A stretch of DNA of 64,000 nucleotides from Lichenicoccus roseus (GTDB lineage: Bacteria > Pseudomonadota > Alphaproteobacteria > Acetobacterales > Acetobacteraceae): NCBI RefSeq assembly GCF_005844085.1, contig NZ_VCDI01000004.1:248001-312000 (forward strand), in the 5' to 3' direction. Positions 8,087 through 18,699 of the stretch are shown one piece after another. The notes under the pieces are model-generated. The model had not been told where the DNA came from, did no database searches, and saw only the letters and a list, made by a program, of their open reading frames with translations. Made by a program: the position numbers and the translations under genes. Numbering within the stretch: the stretch's first letter is position 1; each line of letters starts with the position of its first letter.

Positions 8087-10627
8087 TTATTTCTTCGTGG
8101 GTTTCAGTTCACGCCGGTCGCGGTCGAAATCGAGCCATGGGTCCGCCTTGCGCAGGCGCGCCGGAACCGTGCGTATGCTGAACGCCTTGATGTCGAGCTT
8201 CGGCGTGACCTCCCGCCACGACAGCGGGGTCGCCACAGGGGCGCCGGGCCGCGCACGCGGCGAGTAGGAAGCGACCGCCGTCGAGCCGAGCCCGTTGCGC
8301 AGCCAGTCGATCAGGATGCGCCCGGTGCGGCGGGTCTTGCGGGTGCTCGACACGAACAGCTCCGGCGCATCCCGCTCCATGCTCTCCGCAAAGCTTCTGC
8401 ACCAGGCGCGCACCGCGTCCCAGTCCATCTGGGTCGTGATTGGCGCCACCACATGCAGCCCCTTGCCACCGCTGGTGCGCGGATAGCATTCGAGGCCCGC
8501 CACCTTGAGCCGGCGCCGTACCTCGAGCGCCGCTTCCACGGAGCGCTCGAATGGCAGATCCTCGGCTGGGTCGAGGTCGAACACCAGCCGGTCGGCATGC
8601 GCCGGATCGGAGCCGGGACTGCCCCAGCCATGCAGCTCGATCGCGCCGATCTGCGTCGCCGCCACCAGCCCGGCCATGTCGGACAGCGCAAGAAAGGGCG
8701 CCCCGTCTTCGGAGCCTTCGCGCAATGCGTCCGGCATGCCGCGGGTCTTGTGCTTCTGGAAGAAATGCTCGCCCTCGATCCCGTCCGGGCAGCGCACCAG
8801 GGCCAGCGGCCGGTCGGCGATCTCCGGCAGTGCCCGCTCGGCGACCGCCTGCCAGTAGGCGGCGAGATCCGCCTTGCTCACGCCGGGATCGCTGCCCTGG
8901 TTCGGCCAGAGCAGGCGGTCCGGATGGGTGAGACGCTGCCCCGCCACCTCGCGCACGTCGCGGCTGCCGGGCTTCGTCGCGGTGACGATGCGGCTCGCCG
9001 GAGGCTTCCCAGGAACCAATTTAGCGGCCACTTCGGCGACCACTTCCTGGGCCGGCTTGTCCTCGCGCAGTCCGAGGAAGCTCGCATGGCGGAACATGCC
9101 GTCATCGGTGACGCCGGCAAAACGCAACTCCGCTACCAGCACCGGCCTCAGCCAGCGCGCATCGCGCGGCGCCGCCTCGCGGTTCTGCAGATCCTTCGGC
9201 GCCGACTTCGACACCAAAGGCCGCAGCTTTTCGTCCAGCATGCGCAGGGTCGCCGCAGAGAAGCCGGTGCCGACGCCGCCGGCGAAGCGCAGCCTGCCGT
9301 CCGGATCGTGCCGCGCCAGCAGCAGCGAGCCGAGATGCGCCCGGCTGCCCTTCGGCGGCGTCGAGCCCACGATCACCGCCTCCTCGCGATTCTCGCACTT
9401 GAGCTTCAGCCAGTCGCGCGAGCGGCCGGCCTGGTACGGCGAGTCGAGACGTTTGCAGACGATGCCCTCCAGTCCGACCTTGCAGGCCTCGGTCCGCACC
9501 TGCGCGGCATCGGACGCCAGGTGCTCGCTGAGCCGGATCATGCCCTCCTGCTGCGATCCCAGCAGCTCGTCCAGCGCCTGCTTGCGATCGCGCAAAGGCA
9601 GCCCGCGGAGATCGCGTCCGTCCCGGTGCAGCAGGTCGAAGGCGTAGTAGACCAGCTTGCCGGTGCGCCCGTTCGACAGCGCGTCCTGCAGCGCCCCGAA
9701 CGACGTACGCCCGTCACGATCGAGCGCCACCAGTTCGCCGTCGAGCAGCAGGCGGGCTGCCGGCAGCGCCGCCACCGCCTTTGCCAGCGCCGGTATGCGA
9801 TCAGTCCAGTCCAGCCCGTTGCGGGTGAACAGCCGCACCGCGTCGCCATCGTGGCGGCACAGCATGCGATAGCCGTCGAACTTGATCTCGCTGACCCAGC
9901 CCTCGCCGGAGGGAGCCTCGGTGACCAGGGTGGCGAGCTGCGGCGCCTGCGTCTCCGGCAGCGGATCGCCGCCCGACCGCCTGGCGGCCTTCCCGGCCTT
10001 CGCCCTCGCGGGCTTGGCGTCCGGTGATGGCCTGGCCTTGCTCTGCCCACGCGGAACCCGGCTCTCCAACGCGGCGGCATCGGCGCCTGGCTCCACCGCG
10101 TCGTCCTTCTCCTTGATCAGCAGCCAGCTCTCGGCCTTCTCCGGCACCCCGGTCCTCGACAGCCGCGGCTTGAGGCGCACCAGCACGAAACCACCATGCA
10201 GCCGGCTGCCGTCGAGCACGAACTTCAGCTCGCCTTTCTGCAGGGCGGCCGCCGGGTCGTCGGCGAGCGGCCGCCAGTGCCCGTGGTCCCACAGCTCGAC
10301 GGTGCCGGCGCCATAGTTGCCTTCCGGGATGGTGCCCTCGAAGCTGGCGTATTCGACCGGATGGTCCTCGACGTGCATTGCCAGCCGCTTGTCCTTCGGG
10401 TCCTGCGACGGCCCCTTCGGCACCGCCCAGCTCCACAGCACGCCGTCATGCTCGAGCCGGAAGTCCCAGTGCAGCCGGCTGGCGTCGTGCTTCTGCACCA
10501 CGAAGATCGGATCCGTCCCCGACGTCCCGGAGGCCCCGCCACGCGGCTCCGGCGTCCGCGAGAAATCGCGCTTGTCGTCGTACGACTGTGGCGCCTTGGC
10601 GCCGGATGATGCGGGGGATCGAGCCAT
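8087..10627 (-). CDS. ligD: ATP-dependent DNA ligase LigD (phosphoesterase-ligase-polymerase)
   Basis: Multidomain NHEJ enzyme of about 846 residues. The domain order is an N-terminal 3'-phosphoesterase (FVVQKHDASRLHWDFRLEHD), a central ATP-dependent ligase with adenylation motif EIKFDGYR (Lys about 249) and VGLEGIVCKRLDSPY, and a C-terminal primase-polymerase (LALVRCPDGIEGEHFFQKH, LVFDLDPAEDLPFE with catalytic Asp pair, YPRTSGGKGLHVVAPI). The start was set at the ATG at 10627. A longer reading would run into the leader of the divergent glycosidase. It forms an operon with ku. Confidence 0.94.
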   Translation of the reverse strand: MARSPASSGAKAPQSYDDKRDFSRTPEPRGGASGTSGTDPIFVVQKHDASRLHWDFRLEHDGVLWSWAVPKGPSQDPKDKRLAMHVEDHPVEYASFEGTIPEGNYGAGTVELWDHGHWRPLADDPAAALQKGELKFVLDGSRLHGGFVLVRLKPRLSRTGVPEKAESWLLIKEKDDAVEPGADAAALESRVPRGQSKARPSPDAKPARAKAGKAARRSGGDPLPETQAPQLATLVTEAPSGEGWVSEIKFDGYRMLCRHDGDAVRLFTRNGLDWTDRIPALAKAVAALPAARLLLDGELVALDRDGRTSFGALQDALSNGRTGKLVYYAFDLLHRDGRDLRGLPLRDRKQALDELLGSQQEGMIRLSEHLASDAAQVRTEACKVGLEGIVCKRLDSPYQAGRSRDWLKLKCENREEAVIVGSTPPKGSRAHLGSLLLARHDPDGRLRFAGGVGTGFSAATLRMLDEKLRPLVSKSAPKDLQNREAAPRDARWLRPVLVAELRFAGVTDDGMFRHASFLGLREDKPAQEVVAEVAAKLVPGKPPASRIVTATKPGSRDVREVAGQRLTHPDRLLWPNQGSDPGVSKADLAAYWQAVAERALPEIADRPLALVRCPDGIEGEHFFQKHKTRGMPDALREGSEDGAPFLALSDMAGLVAATQIGAIELHGWGSPGSDPAHADRLVFDLDPAEDLPFERSVEAALEVRRRLKVAGLECYPRTSGGKGLHVVAPITTQMDWDAVRAWCRSFAESMERDAPELFVSSTRKTRRTGRILIDWLRNGLGSTAVASYSPRARPGAPVATPLSWREVTPKLDIKAFSIRTVPARLRKADPWLDFDRDRRELKPTKK

Positions 10628-10725
10628 AACGGCATGGCAACGTCCTCCACACTGGCCGGTTGCCGCCGCTTCGTCTAACCCTGCAGCCAGATCTTGCCGC
10701 GATGCGCGAGAAGAGGAGCCGCCCA

Positions 10726-13023
10726 TTGGACAACCATCCAGACGCCAGCGCGACGCCCAGCCCCGTCTCGGGTACCGGGCCTGCTCCGGCGGACCCTTCG
10801 GCTGCCGCGATCCAGTCGGTGCCGAATGCCTACGTGGTGGGCGCCACGGCCCAGATCTCCGAGCGCGGCCAGCACACGCTGAAGCACGGCGACCTGTTCG
10901 GCGTGTTCGACCATAGCGGCAACATCCTGTTCGGCCCCGGCATCGCGGATGGTCTCTACTATCTCGACACCCGCCACCTCTCGGCGCTGTCGCTCAGCCT
11001 GTGCGGCGCGCGGCCGATCCTGCTGTCGTCGACGCTGCGCGAGAACAACGCGACCCTGTCCTGCGACCTGACCAATCCGGAACTGCAGCTTGCACCCAGG
11101 GCGGGATGCACCGAGTGCGAGACGCTGTCGCACGACCTCATCCACGTGCGCCGCACCCGGTTCCTGTGGAACCGCGCCTGCCACGAGCGGCTGCTGCTGC
11201 GCAATTTCGATGTCGAGACGCGCGACGCCAACATCGAGATCGAATTCTTCGCTGACTTCGCCGACCTGTTCGAGGCCCGCGGCACGCCGCGGGCAAAGCA
11301 CGGCACGCTGTCGCCGGCCCGCGTCGACGAGGACAGCGTGCTGCTGTGCTACACCGGCCTGGACGACCGGGTCCGGCGCACCCGCCTGCGCTTCGAGCCG
11401 CGTCCGGACCGGCTGACCGCGACCAGCGCGCGCTTCGACCTGTCGCTCAAGCCCGGCGAGCGCAGGCTGGTGCATGTGGTGATCGAGTGCGACCCCGATC
11501 TCGACGAAGCCCGCGACCCGGCGGTACCGCACTCCGTCCACGCCGCACGTCCGGCCGAGCAGTTCCTGTTCTCCATGGTCGAGGCGCGCCGGGCGCTGCG
11601 CATCTCCTCGGCGCGCGCCGCCGCCATCGCCACCTCGAACGAGATCTTCAACGAAGCGATCCGGCGCTGCATCTCCGACATCTACATGCTGGTGACCGAC
11701 AAGCCGACCGGCCCGTATCCCTATGCCGGGGTGCCCTGGTACAGCACCGCGTTCGGACGCGACGCGTTGATCACCGCGATGCAGATGCTCTGGCTCGATC
11801 CGGCGATTGCCAGCGGGGTGCTGGCGTTCCTTGCCGAGAACCAGGCGAAGGTGGTCGACCACGTGGCCGACGCCGAGCCCGGCAAGATCCTGCACGAGAC
11901 CAGGCGCGGCGAGATGGCGGAACTCGGCGAGGTGCCGTTCCGCCACTACTACGGCAGCGTCGATTCCACCCCGCTGTTCGTCATGCTGGCAGGTCAATAT
12001 CTCGAACGGACCGGTGACGTCGCCACCATCGCCGTGCTGTGGCCGAACATCGAGCGGGCGATCGACTGGATCGACCAGTACGGCGACCGGGACGGCGACG
12101 GCTTCGTCGAATATGGCCGGCGCAACGAGAACGGCCTCGCCAACCAGGGCTGGAAGGACAGCTTCGACTCCGTCTTCCACGCCGACGGCACGCTCGCGGA
12201 AGGCCCGATCGCGCTTTGCGAGGTGCAGGCGTATGTCTACGAGGCCAAGCTGAGCGCGGCTGCGATCGGCCGGCGGCTCGGCCACACCGCGCTTGCCCTG
12301 CGACTTGAGACCGAGGCCGCCGCCCTGCGGGTGGCCTTCAACGTCAAGTTCTGGCTCGAGGACCTCGGCACCTACGCAATCGCCCTCGACGGCCGCAAGC
12401 AGCCCTGCCGGGTGCGCTCCTCGAATGCCGGCCATACGCTGCTCAGCGGCATCGTGCCACCGGAGCGTGCCGCACGGATCGTCTCCGGACTGATGAGCCG
12501 GACCTTCTTTTCCGGGTGGGGCATACGCACCATCCCGGTCGGCGAGGCCCGCTTCAACCCGATGGCCTACCACAACGGCTCGGTCTGGCCGCACGACAAC
12601 GCGCTGATCGCCCTCGGCCTGGCCCGCTACGGCTACAAGGACGAAGCTGCCCGGCTGTTCGGCGCGCTGTTCGACGCGGCGCTGTATGCCGACCTGCGCC
12701 GGCTGCCGGAACTGTTCTGCGGCTTCGCCCGCCAGCGCGGCGAGGGTCCGGTCCGCTATCCGGTCGCCTGCTCGCCGCAGGCATGGGCGGCGGCCACCCT
12801 GCCCTCGCTGGCACAGGCCTGCCTCGGGCTTCGCTTCGACCCCGCGACGGTGACGGTGCACTTCGACACCCCGCGGCTGCCGCCCTTCCTGGACCAGCTC
12901 ACCCTCTACAACCTGTCGGTTGGCGGCGGCCGGGTCAGCGTCCACGTCTCCCGCCTCGGCGGCGAGGTGGCGATCAACGTCCTGGAGCGCGAGGGCGCGA
13001 TCAAGGTGCAAATCACAAGCTGA
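10726..13023 (+). CDS. Glycogen debranching-type glycosidase (amylo-alpha-1,6-glucosidase family)
   Basis: About 765 residues, cytoplasmic. An N-terminal beta-sandwich domain of the glycogen-debranching-enzyme N-terminal type (FGVFDHSGNILFGPGIADGL, YYLDTRHLSAL) is followed by an (alpha/alpha)6 catalytic domain (GVPWYSTAFGRDALITAMQ, NQGWKDSFDSV with the presumed general acid Asp, YHNGSVWPHDNALIA). Such proteins act on alpha-glucans or oligosaccharides; the exact substrate cannot be read from sequence. The TTG at 10726 has a good AAGAGGAG ribosome site 7 bases upstream, and an in-frame ATG lies at 10702. No other glycogen genes are nearby. Confidence 0.82.
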   Translation: MDNHPDASATPSPVSGTGPAPADPSAAAIQSVPNAYVVGATAQISERGQHTLKHGDLFGVFDHSGNILFGPGIADGLYYLDTRHLSALSLSLCGARPILLSSTLRENNATLSCDLTNPELQLAPRAGCTECETLSHDLIHVRRTRFLWNRACHERLLLRNFDVETRDANIEIEFFADFADLFEARGTPRAKHGTLSPARVDEDSVLLCYTGLDDRVRRTRLRFEPRPDRLTATSARFDLSLKPGERRLVHVVIECDPDLDEARDPAVPHSVHAARPAEQFLFSMVEARRALRISSARAAAIATSNEIFNEAIRRCISDIYMLVTDKPTGPYPYAGVPWYSTAFGRDALITAMQMLWLDPAIASGVLAFLAENQAKVVDHVADAEPGKILHETRRGEMAELGEVPFRHYYGSVDSTPLFVMLAGQYLERTGDVATIAVLWPNIERAIDWIDQYGDRDGDGFVEYGRRNENGLANQGWKDSFDSVFHADGTLAEGPIALCEVQAYVYEAKLSAAAIGRRLGHTALALRLETEAAALRVAFNVKFWLEDLGTYAIALDGRKQPCRVRSSNAGHTLLSGIVPPERAARIVSGLMSRTFFSGWGIRTIPVGEARFNPMAYHNGSVWPHDNALIALGLARYGYKDEAARLFGALFDAALYADLRRLPELFCGFARQRGEGPVRYPVACSPQAWAAATLPSLAQACLGLRFDPATVTVHFDTPRLPPFLDQLTLYNLSVGGGRVSVHVSRLGGEVAINVLEREGAIKVQITS

Positions 13024-13134
13024 GCATCGCGGCGAGGGGCTGCATCCGTGCGATCACGTTTCCGTCATCATTATGCATTCGGAGGCGGAACAATATAGCT
13101 TGCCGCTTTAAGGCTCGAGAGCGAGGCGATCCGA

Positions 13135-15399
13135 GTGCGAGGAGATCCGGACGTTCTGGCGTCCAGCGAGCCTGGCGCCCCGGACGAGCGACCAGCCGAT
13201 GCCGTGGCAGATCAGGCGGGGCGCGATCGCGTCGGTCGTGACATGAGCGCCGGCTCGCTGCCGCAGGTGCAGCACATGCTCGAGGTTGCGCTCGATGCGA
13301 CCGGGGTGGGCCGTTTCTGGTGGGATCCGGAGACGGAGGCCATGACCTGCGACGAGCGTCTCACCGGCTTGCTCGGCTACCACGTGGCCTCGCCGCTGCC
13401 CGACTGGCGCACGCTGCTGCACTCCGACGATCTTACGTCGCTCGAAGACGCGATCCAGGAGCTTGTTGCAGGCCGACTGGCGCATCACGAGGCGGAGCTG
13501 CGCCTGCGGCACTGCGAAGGGCACTGGGTCTGGCTGCTGCTGCACGCCAGCCCGATGCCCCCGGAGCAGGGCCGCGCGCACCGCCGGGTCTTCGCCGTGC
13601 TGACCGACCTGACGCGGCGCAAGCGGGCCGAGGTCGCCCTGGCGGAAGCCCGGGATCTGCTCGACGGCGTGCTGGACGGGGCGCAGCTGGCCTCCTGGCG
13701 GCAGGACTGCCGGACCGGAAGGATCACGCGCAATCCGCGCTGGAGCAGACTGTTCGGCTACGCGCCCGGCGAGGTCGACGAGACCGGGGCGGGTTGGCTG
13801 TCGCTGATCCATCCGAATGACCGCGCCGCCACCGAGCAGGCAATGCAGGACAGCCAGCTCGGCCGATGCGCGAACTATCGCAGCGAGTATCGCATCCGCT
13901 GCGCCGACGGCGCCTATCGCTGGGTGCGGGATTGGGGTCGCGTCATCCTGCGCAGCGCCGACGGCGAGCCGCTGGTGATGTCCGGCACGCTGATGGACAT
14001 CGATGCCGACCGGCGCGCCAAGGAAGAACTCGAAGCCGGGCGAACGGCGCTGGCCCAGAGCGAGGCCCGCGCGCGATACGCTGCCTTGCATGACAGCCTC
14101 ACCGGGCTCGGCAATCGCGCCGGGTTCAATGCCGCGCTGCAGGACTGGATCGCCCGCCTCGGCCCCAGCGGCTCGATCGGCGTGCTGTATCTCGACCTCG
14201 ACGACTTCAAGCTGGTGAATGACGGCTACGGCCACCGGGCCGGTGACCATGTCCTGGTCGAGGTGGCGCGCCGGCTGCGCGCGACCTGTCCGCCCGCCAG
14301 CCTGATGGCGCGCATCGGTGGCGACGAGTTCGCCGTGCTGGTGCCGGACATGCGCCTCGACGGCCTGCGCTTGCAGGCGCAGGCGCTGGTCAACAGCATA
14401 TCGGGAACGCTCAGCCTGCCGTCCGGGTGGGTGCGCCTTGCTGTCTCCATCGGTGCCACGCTGCTGTCCGGCCCGTCGGACGGCGCCACCTCGCCGCCAT
14501 TGGAGGCGCCGGTGGACACCGCGCTCTACGAAGCCGACCTCGCCCTCTACCACGCCAAGAAGAACGGCCGCGGCCGGTTCTGCGTCTACCGCCCCGCCAT
14601 GGGCGAGGAGTTGCGGCGGCGCCGCGCGCTGGAATTCGATCTGCGCAGCGCGCTGCCGGCCGGCGGGCTCGAGCTTGCCTACCAGCCACAGCGCAGCGGC
14701 AGCGGCCGGCTGATCGGCGTCGAGGCCCTGGCACGCTGGACCCACCCGACCTACGGTGTGGTCGGCCCGGACCAGTTCATCCCGATCGCCGAACAAGGCG
14801 GCCTGATCGAGGACCTCGGCCTCTGGGCGATCCGCCGTGCCATACGCGACACCATCCTGCTCGATGGGCTCCGCGTCGCGGTCAACGTTTCGCCGCTGCA
14901 ACTGCGCGCACCCGGCTTCGTCGAGGCGGTGCGCGGGATCCTGGCCGACACCGGATTTGCCGCCGACCGTCTTGAAATGGAGATCACCGAGAGCGTCCTG
15001 ATGACGCGCGACACCCAGACCAAGGCCAACCTGCTCGGGTTGCGGCACCAGGGCATCTCGCTGGCGCTGGATGATTTCGGCAACGGCTATTCCAGCCTGA
15101 GCTACATCGCCGACACGCCAATCAGCCGCATCAAGATCGATCGCTCCTTCACCACGCAGCTCGGGAGCAAGGCGGCGATCCCGGCGATCATGCGCGCCTT
15201 CCGCGATCTTGGCGCCGGGCTCGGCATCGCGGTGATGGCGGAGGGGATCGAGACCGAGACTCAGCAGCGCAAGCTGGAAGCCCTCGGCATCAATGAATTC
15301 CAGGGCTGGCTGCATGGCCGCCCGATGCCGGTGGACCAGCTTTCAGCACTGGTCGCAGCCGACACCCGGCGGCGCGCGCTGCAGGTGATCAGCTGCTGA
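13135..15399 (+). CDS. PAS-GGDEF-EAL cyclic-di-GMP protein
   Basis: A 754-residue sensor protein without clear membrane segments. Two PAS/PAC units occupy about 50-310. A GGDEF diguanylate cyclase domain has an intact ARIGGDEFAVL (residues about 395-399), and an EAL phosphodiesterase domain has GVEALARW (Glu about 530), MEITESVL, LDDFGNGYSSL, IKIDRSF and GIETETQ. Both catalytic signatures look intact, so net synthesis or breakdown of c-di-GMP cannot be predicted. The start is a GTG at 13135, with an ATG at 13243 as an alternative that loses only N-terminal linker. The PAS ligand is unknown. Confidence 0.9.
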   Translation: MRGDPDVLASSEPGAPDERPADAVADQAGRDRVGRDMSAGSLPQVQHMLEVALDATGVGRFWWDPETEAMTCDERLTGLLGYHVASPLPDWRTLLHSDDLTSLEDAIQELVAGRLAHHEAELRLRHCEGHWVWLLLHASPMPPEQGRAHRRVFAVLTDLTRRKRAEVALAEARDLLDGVLDGAQLASWRQDCRTGRITRNPRWSRLFGYAPGEVDETGAGWLSLIHPNDRAATEQAMQDSQLGRCANYRSEYRIRCADGAYRWVRDWGRVILRSADGEPLVMSGTLMDIDADRRAKEELEAGRTALAQSEARARYAALHDSLTGLGNRAGFNAALQDWIARLGPSGSIGVLYLDLDDFKLVNDGYGHRAGDHVLVEVARRLRATCPPASLMARIGGDEFAVLVPDMRLDGLRLQAQALVNSISGTLSLPSGWVRLAVSIGATLLSGPSDGATSPPLEAPVDTALYEADLALYHAKKNGRGRFCVYRPAMGEELRRRRALEFDLRSALPAGGLELAYQPQRSGSGRLIGVEALARWTHPTYGVVGPDQFIPIAEQGGLIEDLGLWAIRRAIRDTILLDGLRVAVNVSPLQLRAPGFVEAVRGILADTGFAADRLEMEITESVLMTRDTQTKANLLGLRHQGISLALDDFGNGYSSLSYIADTPISRIKIDRSFTTQLGSKAAIPAIMRAFRDLGAGLGIAVMAEGIETETQQRKLEALGINEFQGWLHGRPMPVDQLSALVAADTRRRALQVISC

Positions 15400-15715
15400 C
15401 GCCTGCCGCGATCCGGCGTTCGGTGTGCCCTCGCGGTCACAGGCAAACACCATTCTCCGACCTGCCCGGACATGACGAGCAGCCCAAATCAAGAAGGCGG
15501 AATCCCGCCTGTCCAGACTGCGACAAAAGAAATCGATTGTTGATAATTTGATCCGCCTGCAGACAGTATCAGCAGTCGAACAGATTTAAGACCGGTCACT
15601 GAATACAGACATCGAGCAGGCTGTCGACCCAGCTACTTGGATCAAGCAAACGTCAATTGGCCTGAACCTCGGCTGCTGCGACTATGACTCTGCTGCTGAG
15701 ACTACAGGTAGAGCC
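15400..15715 (+). other. Intergenic region, no gene found
   Basis: A 316-base gap between the GGDEF-EAL gene and the receiver gene. It holds a small inverted repeat AGGCGG-AATC-CCGCCT near 15498-15513 without a following T run. A locally AT-rich stretch (about 15528-15590) could carry the promoter of the downstream receiver gene. No coding region or RNA gene was recognised. Confidence 0.5.
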
Positions 15716-16120
15716 ATGACTGCGAAGCCCGTTATCCTGCTCGTAGAAGATGACGAGTTGATCCGCATGCTGGTGGCCGAGATCCTGCGCGAGAACGAGT
15801 TCGACGTTCTCGAGGCGGCGGATGGCAACGCGGCGATGATCTCGGTCCAGGGCCGGCCGGAGATCGGATGCGTCTTCACCGATGTCAGGATGCCAGGGGA
15901 ACCCGACGGCTTCACGCTGGCGAAATATATCCGGCGCATCCGGCCGGATTGTCCGATCGTCGTGACGTCCGGTCATGCACGGCCCAGGGCCGAGGACCTC
16001 GACGAGGGCACCTGTTTCGTCAGCAAGCCGTATAGCAGCGTGCAATTGCTGACACTGCTGAACAGCGTGATGACTCCCGCGCACCTGGACAACCGGGCCG
16101 CGGCGATCGCGCGTGCCTGA
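15716..16120 (+). CDS. Stand-alone response-regulator receiver domain
   Basis: A 134-residue single-domain CheY-like receiver. Acidic residues EDD (11-13), phospho-acceptor Asp56 in VFTDVRMPG, the TSGHA switch segment, and Lys in VSKPYS are all present, so phosphorylation competence is expected. No output domain follows. Such proteins typically relay or buffer phosphate from histidine kinases. No partner kinase is adjacent; the nearest is the HK at 19364-20686, and a link to it is unsupported. Confidence 0.88.
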   Translation: MTAKPVILLVEDDELIRMLVAEILRENEFDVLEAADGNAAMISVQGRPEIGCVFTDVRMPGEPDGFTLAKYIRRIRPDCPIVVTSGHARPRAEDLDEGTCFVSKPYSSVQLLTLLNSVMTPAHLDNRAAAIARA

Positions 16121-16147
16121 TCCACGAGACCGAGGCTCTGTTCTTAA

Positions 16148-16498
16148 CTAATCTTCTTCGTGTGGTATCCGAGCGAGCTCTGCTATCCCGCTGACGGAGT
16201 AGGCGACGAACTCCTCCTCGCCGATCCGCAGCCGTACTTGCCGCCTTGCATGCCCGGACACGTATCGGCTCAACACCGCAGCCGTGGTCGCTCCGAACAC
16301 CATCTCGGAACGCGCGTCCAGCTGTTCGACGAAGAACAGGCCGACCTGCCGCTCATCGCCGGTGCGTCGTCCGCGCGATATGCGCAGCCCCTGCGCCTCG
16401 AGCTCCTGCACGACCCGGCCGACTTCCGCCTGGAAAACATGGCTGTGGCGCTCCTCGTCCTCGGCGGGCTCGAGGACCAGCTGGTAACTACAGCTCAT
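16148..16498 (-). CDS. Hypothetical protein
   Basis: A 116-residue, mostly charged, soluble protein that I do not recognise. It starts with MSCSYQLVLEPAEDEE and ends RIPHEED. The alternating hydrophobic pattern suggests a small alpha/beta fold. It converges with the receiver gene, 27 bases apart. The reading frame has codon use like its neighbours, so it is probably real, but no function can be assigned. Confidence 0.5.
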   Translation of the reverse strand: MSCSYQLVLEPAEDEERHSHVFQAEVGRVVQELEAQGLRISRGRRTGDERQVGLFFVEQLDARSEMVFGATTAAVLSRYVSGHARRQVRLRIGEEEFVAYSVSGIAELARIPHEED

Positions 16499-16720
16499 GA
16501 CTTGGACGACCCGTTTGCGGCTTGGCGATGAACCTAGCGGCCGCCCCTACCCTTTGCCAGATAATTTCGCGTTCTTGCTGACAGGATAACGGCAAAGCCG
16601 GTCTGTCCTCACAGGCTCACCCCGCCGCCCACCCTTTTCCGGGTGCTTTGCATTCGGCCGCGTCGCCTGTCACTCTCACGGCAAAGGCGTCAGCATAAAA
16701 GTCGCCGGGGGAGAGACTTC

Positions 16721-17098
16721 ATGATGGACCCGTCCGCGGTCGCGGCGCTGCGACGCGATCCCGACTTCATCGCCCTGGCGCGGGCCCGATCCAGGATCGG
16801 CTGGACGCTGGCCGGCCTGATGGTCGTGCTGTATTTCGGCTTCGTATTCCTGGTCGCCCTGGCGCCCGCGGTGCTGGCGACCCCGGTCTGGGGGGTGATC
16901 ACCCTCGGCTTCCCGCTCGGCCTGCTGGTCATAGTCGCAGCGGTGGCGCTCACCGCGATCTACGTGTCCGTCGCCAATGCCCGCTTCGACCGCATGCAGC
17001 GCGACATCGTGAAGCGCTGCGCTCCGGGCGCAGGTGTCGCGCCGCCCGATCTTTCGCCTGCCCCCGGGCTCGCGCCCTACGGGGAGCGCCTGGCATGA
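16721..17098 (+). CDS. DUF485 family inner-membrane protein (YjcH-like)
   Basis: A 125-residue protein with two hydrophobic segments (about 30-52 and 63-87) and the family pattern [21 protein letters not shown]485 proteins are almost always encoded directly upstream of ActP-type acetate symporters, as here, where its stop overlaps the actP start by 4 bases. The role is unknown; probably an accessory to the symporter. The start follows a GGGGGAGAG ribosome site. Confidence 0.85.
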   Translation: MMDPSAVAALRRDPDFIALARARSRIGWTLAGLMVVLYFGFVFLVALAPAVLATPVWGVITLGFPLGLLVIVAAVALTAIYVSVANARFDRMQRDIVKRCAPGAGVAPPDLSPAPGLAPYGERLA

Positions 17099-18699
17099 CG
17101 AGCGCGGTCGCAGCGCCGCACCTGGCGGTAGCGCAGGGCGCCAACTGGACGGCGATCGTGCTGTTCGGCGGCTTTGTCCTGCTAACCCTGGCGATCACCG
17201 CCTGGGCCTCAAGGCGCACCCGGTCGGCCAGCGATTTCTACGCGGCCGGCGGCGGCATCAGTGGCGCGCAGAATGGCGTCGCCATCGCCGGCGACTTCAT
17301 GTCGGCGGCCTCCTTCCTCGGCATCTCGGCGCTGGTCTATGCCAACGGCTTCGACGGGCTGCTTTATTCGATCGGCTTCCTGGTCGGCTGGCCGATCATC
17401 ATGTTCCTGATCGCCGAGCGGCTACGCAATCTCGGCCGCTACACCCTGTCCGACGTCGTTTCGTACAGGCTCGCCGAAACTCCGGTCCGCTGCCTGACGT
17501 CGATCAGTTCGCTGGTGGTGATCGCTTTCTACCTGATCGCGCAGATGGTTGGCGCAGGCCAGCTCATCCAGCTGCTGTTCGGCCTGCCGTACGCCTATGC
17601 CGAGATCATCGTCGGCGTGCTGATGATCCTCTACGTCACGCTGGGTGGCATGCTCGCCACCACCTGGGTGCAGATCATCAAGGCGCTGCTGCTGCTGGGC
17701 GGCGCCACCCTGATGGCGTTCCTGGTGCTGAACCGGTTCGGCTTCAGCCTGCCGGCCCTGTTCGCGCGCGCGGTTTCGGTGCATCCGAAGCACCTCGGCA
17801 TCCTGCGCCCGGGCGCGCTCGCCAAGGATCCGATCTCGGCGATCTCGCTCGGTGTGGCCTTGATGTTCGGCACCGGCGGCCTGCCGCATATCCTGATGCG
17901 GTTCTTCACCGTGCGCGATGCGCGCGAGGCCCGCAAGTCGGTGCTGTGGGCGACCGGCCTGATCGGATATTTCTATGTGCTGACCTTCATCATCGGCTTC
18001 GGCGCCATCGTGCTGGTCTCGACCGACCCCGCGTACGTGACGCCGGCGCACCTGCTGCGCGGCGGCAACAACATGGCCGCGGTGTTCCTCGCCCAGGCGG
18101 TCGGCGGCGACTGGCTGCTCGGCTTCATCTCCGCGGTCGCGTTCGCCACCATCCTCGCCGTGGTGTCCGGCCTCACCCTGGCCGGCGCCGCCGCGGTCAG
18201 CCACGACCTCTATGCGCGGGTGCTCGCGCGCGGCCGCAGCAACGAGGCCGGCGAGTTGCGGGTGTCGCGCTACGCAACCGTCGCACTCGGCATCGTCGCC
18301 ATCCTGCTCGGCATCCTGTTCGAGAAACAGAACGTCGCCTACATGGTCGGCCTCGCCTTCGCGGTGGCGGCAAGTGCGAATTTCCCGCTGGTGCTGCTCT
18401 CGATGTACTGGCGCGGACTGACCACGCGCGGCGCCCTGCTCGGCGGCTGGGCCGGGCTGGTCACCGCGGTGGTGCTCACCGTGCTCAGCCCCGGCATCTG
18501 GGTGAAGGTGCTGGGGCACCCGCACGCGATCTTCCCCTACGACAGCCCGGCCTTGTTCTCGATGCCGCTCGCCTTCCTGTGCTGCTGGCTCGGCTCGCGG
18601 CTCGGCAGCGCACGCGATACCAACGAGGCGGCGGCATTCGACGAGCAGTATGTGCGCAGCCAGACCGGCATCGGTGCCGCCGGGGCCGAGGCGCACTGA
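17095..18699 (+). CDS. actP: Cation/acetate symporter (sodium:solute symporter family)
   Basis: A 534-residue inner-membrane transporter of the SSS family with about 13 membrane segments. Family patterns include [18 protein letters not shown] near the N-terminus, [33 protein letters not shown], and [16 protein letters not shown]. It imports acetate and related short carboxylates with a cation. Acetate uptake fits the nearby C2/C3 metabolism (AarC, ScfR, PPDK at 42-49 kb). It is coupled to the DUF485 gene. Confidence 0.9.
   Translation: MTSAVAAPHLAVAQGANWTAIVLFGGFVLLTLAITAWASRRTRSASDFYAAGGGISGAQNGVAIAGDFMSAASFLGISALVYANGFDGLLYSIGFLVGWPIIMFLIAERLRNLGRYTLSDVVSYRLAETPVRCLTSISSLVVIAFYLIAQMVGAGQLIQLLFGLPYAYAEIIVGVLMILYVTLGGMLATTWVQIIKALLLLGGATLMAFLVLNRFGFSLPALFARAVSVHPKHLGILRPGALAKDPISAISLGVALMFGTGGLPHILMRFFTVRDAREARKSVLWATGLIGYFYVLTFIIGFGAIVLVSTDPAYVTPAHLLRGGNNMAAVFLAQAVGGDWLLGFISAVAFATILAVVSGLTLAGAAAVSHDLYARVLARGRSNEAGELRVSRYATVALGIVAILLGILFEKQNVAYMVGLAFAVAASANFPLVLLSMYWRGLTTRGALLGGWAGLVTAVVLTVLSPGIWVKVLGHPHAIFPYDSPALFSMPLAFLCCWLGSRLGSARDTNEAAAFDEQYVRSQTGIGAAGAEAH

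Noticed and set aside
13108..15315. Long minus-strand frame opposite the PAS-GGDEF-EAL gene
   Set aside because: Shadow frame of a gene with intact catalytic motifs on the other strand; no motifs of its own.
15498..15513. Terminator hairpin AGGCGG-AATC-CCGCCT after the GGDEF-EAL gene
   Set aside because: Short stem, about 100 bases past the stop, with no T run; kept only as a note in the intergenic entry.
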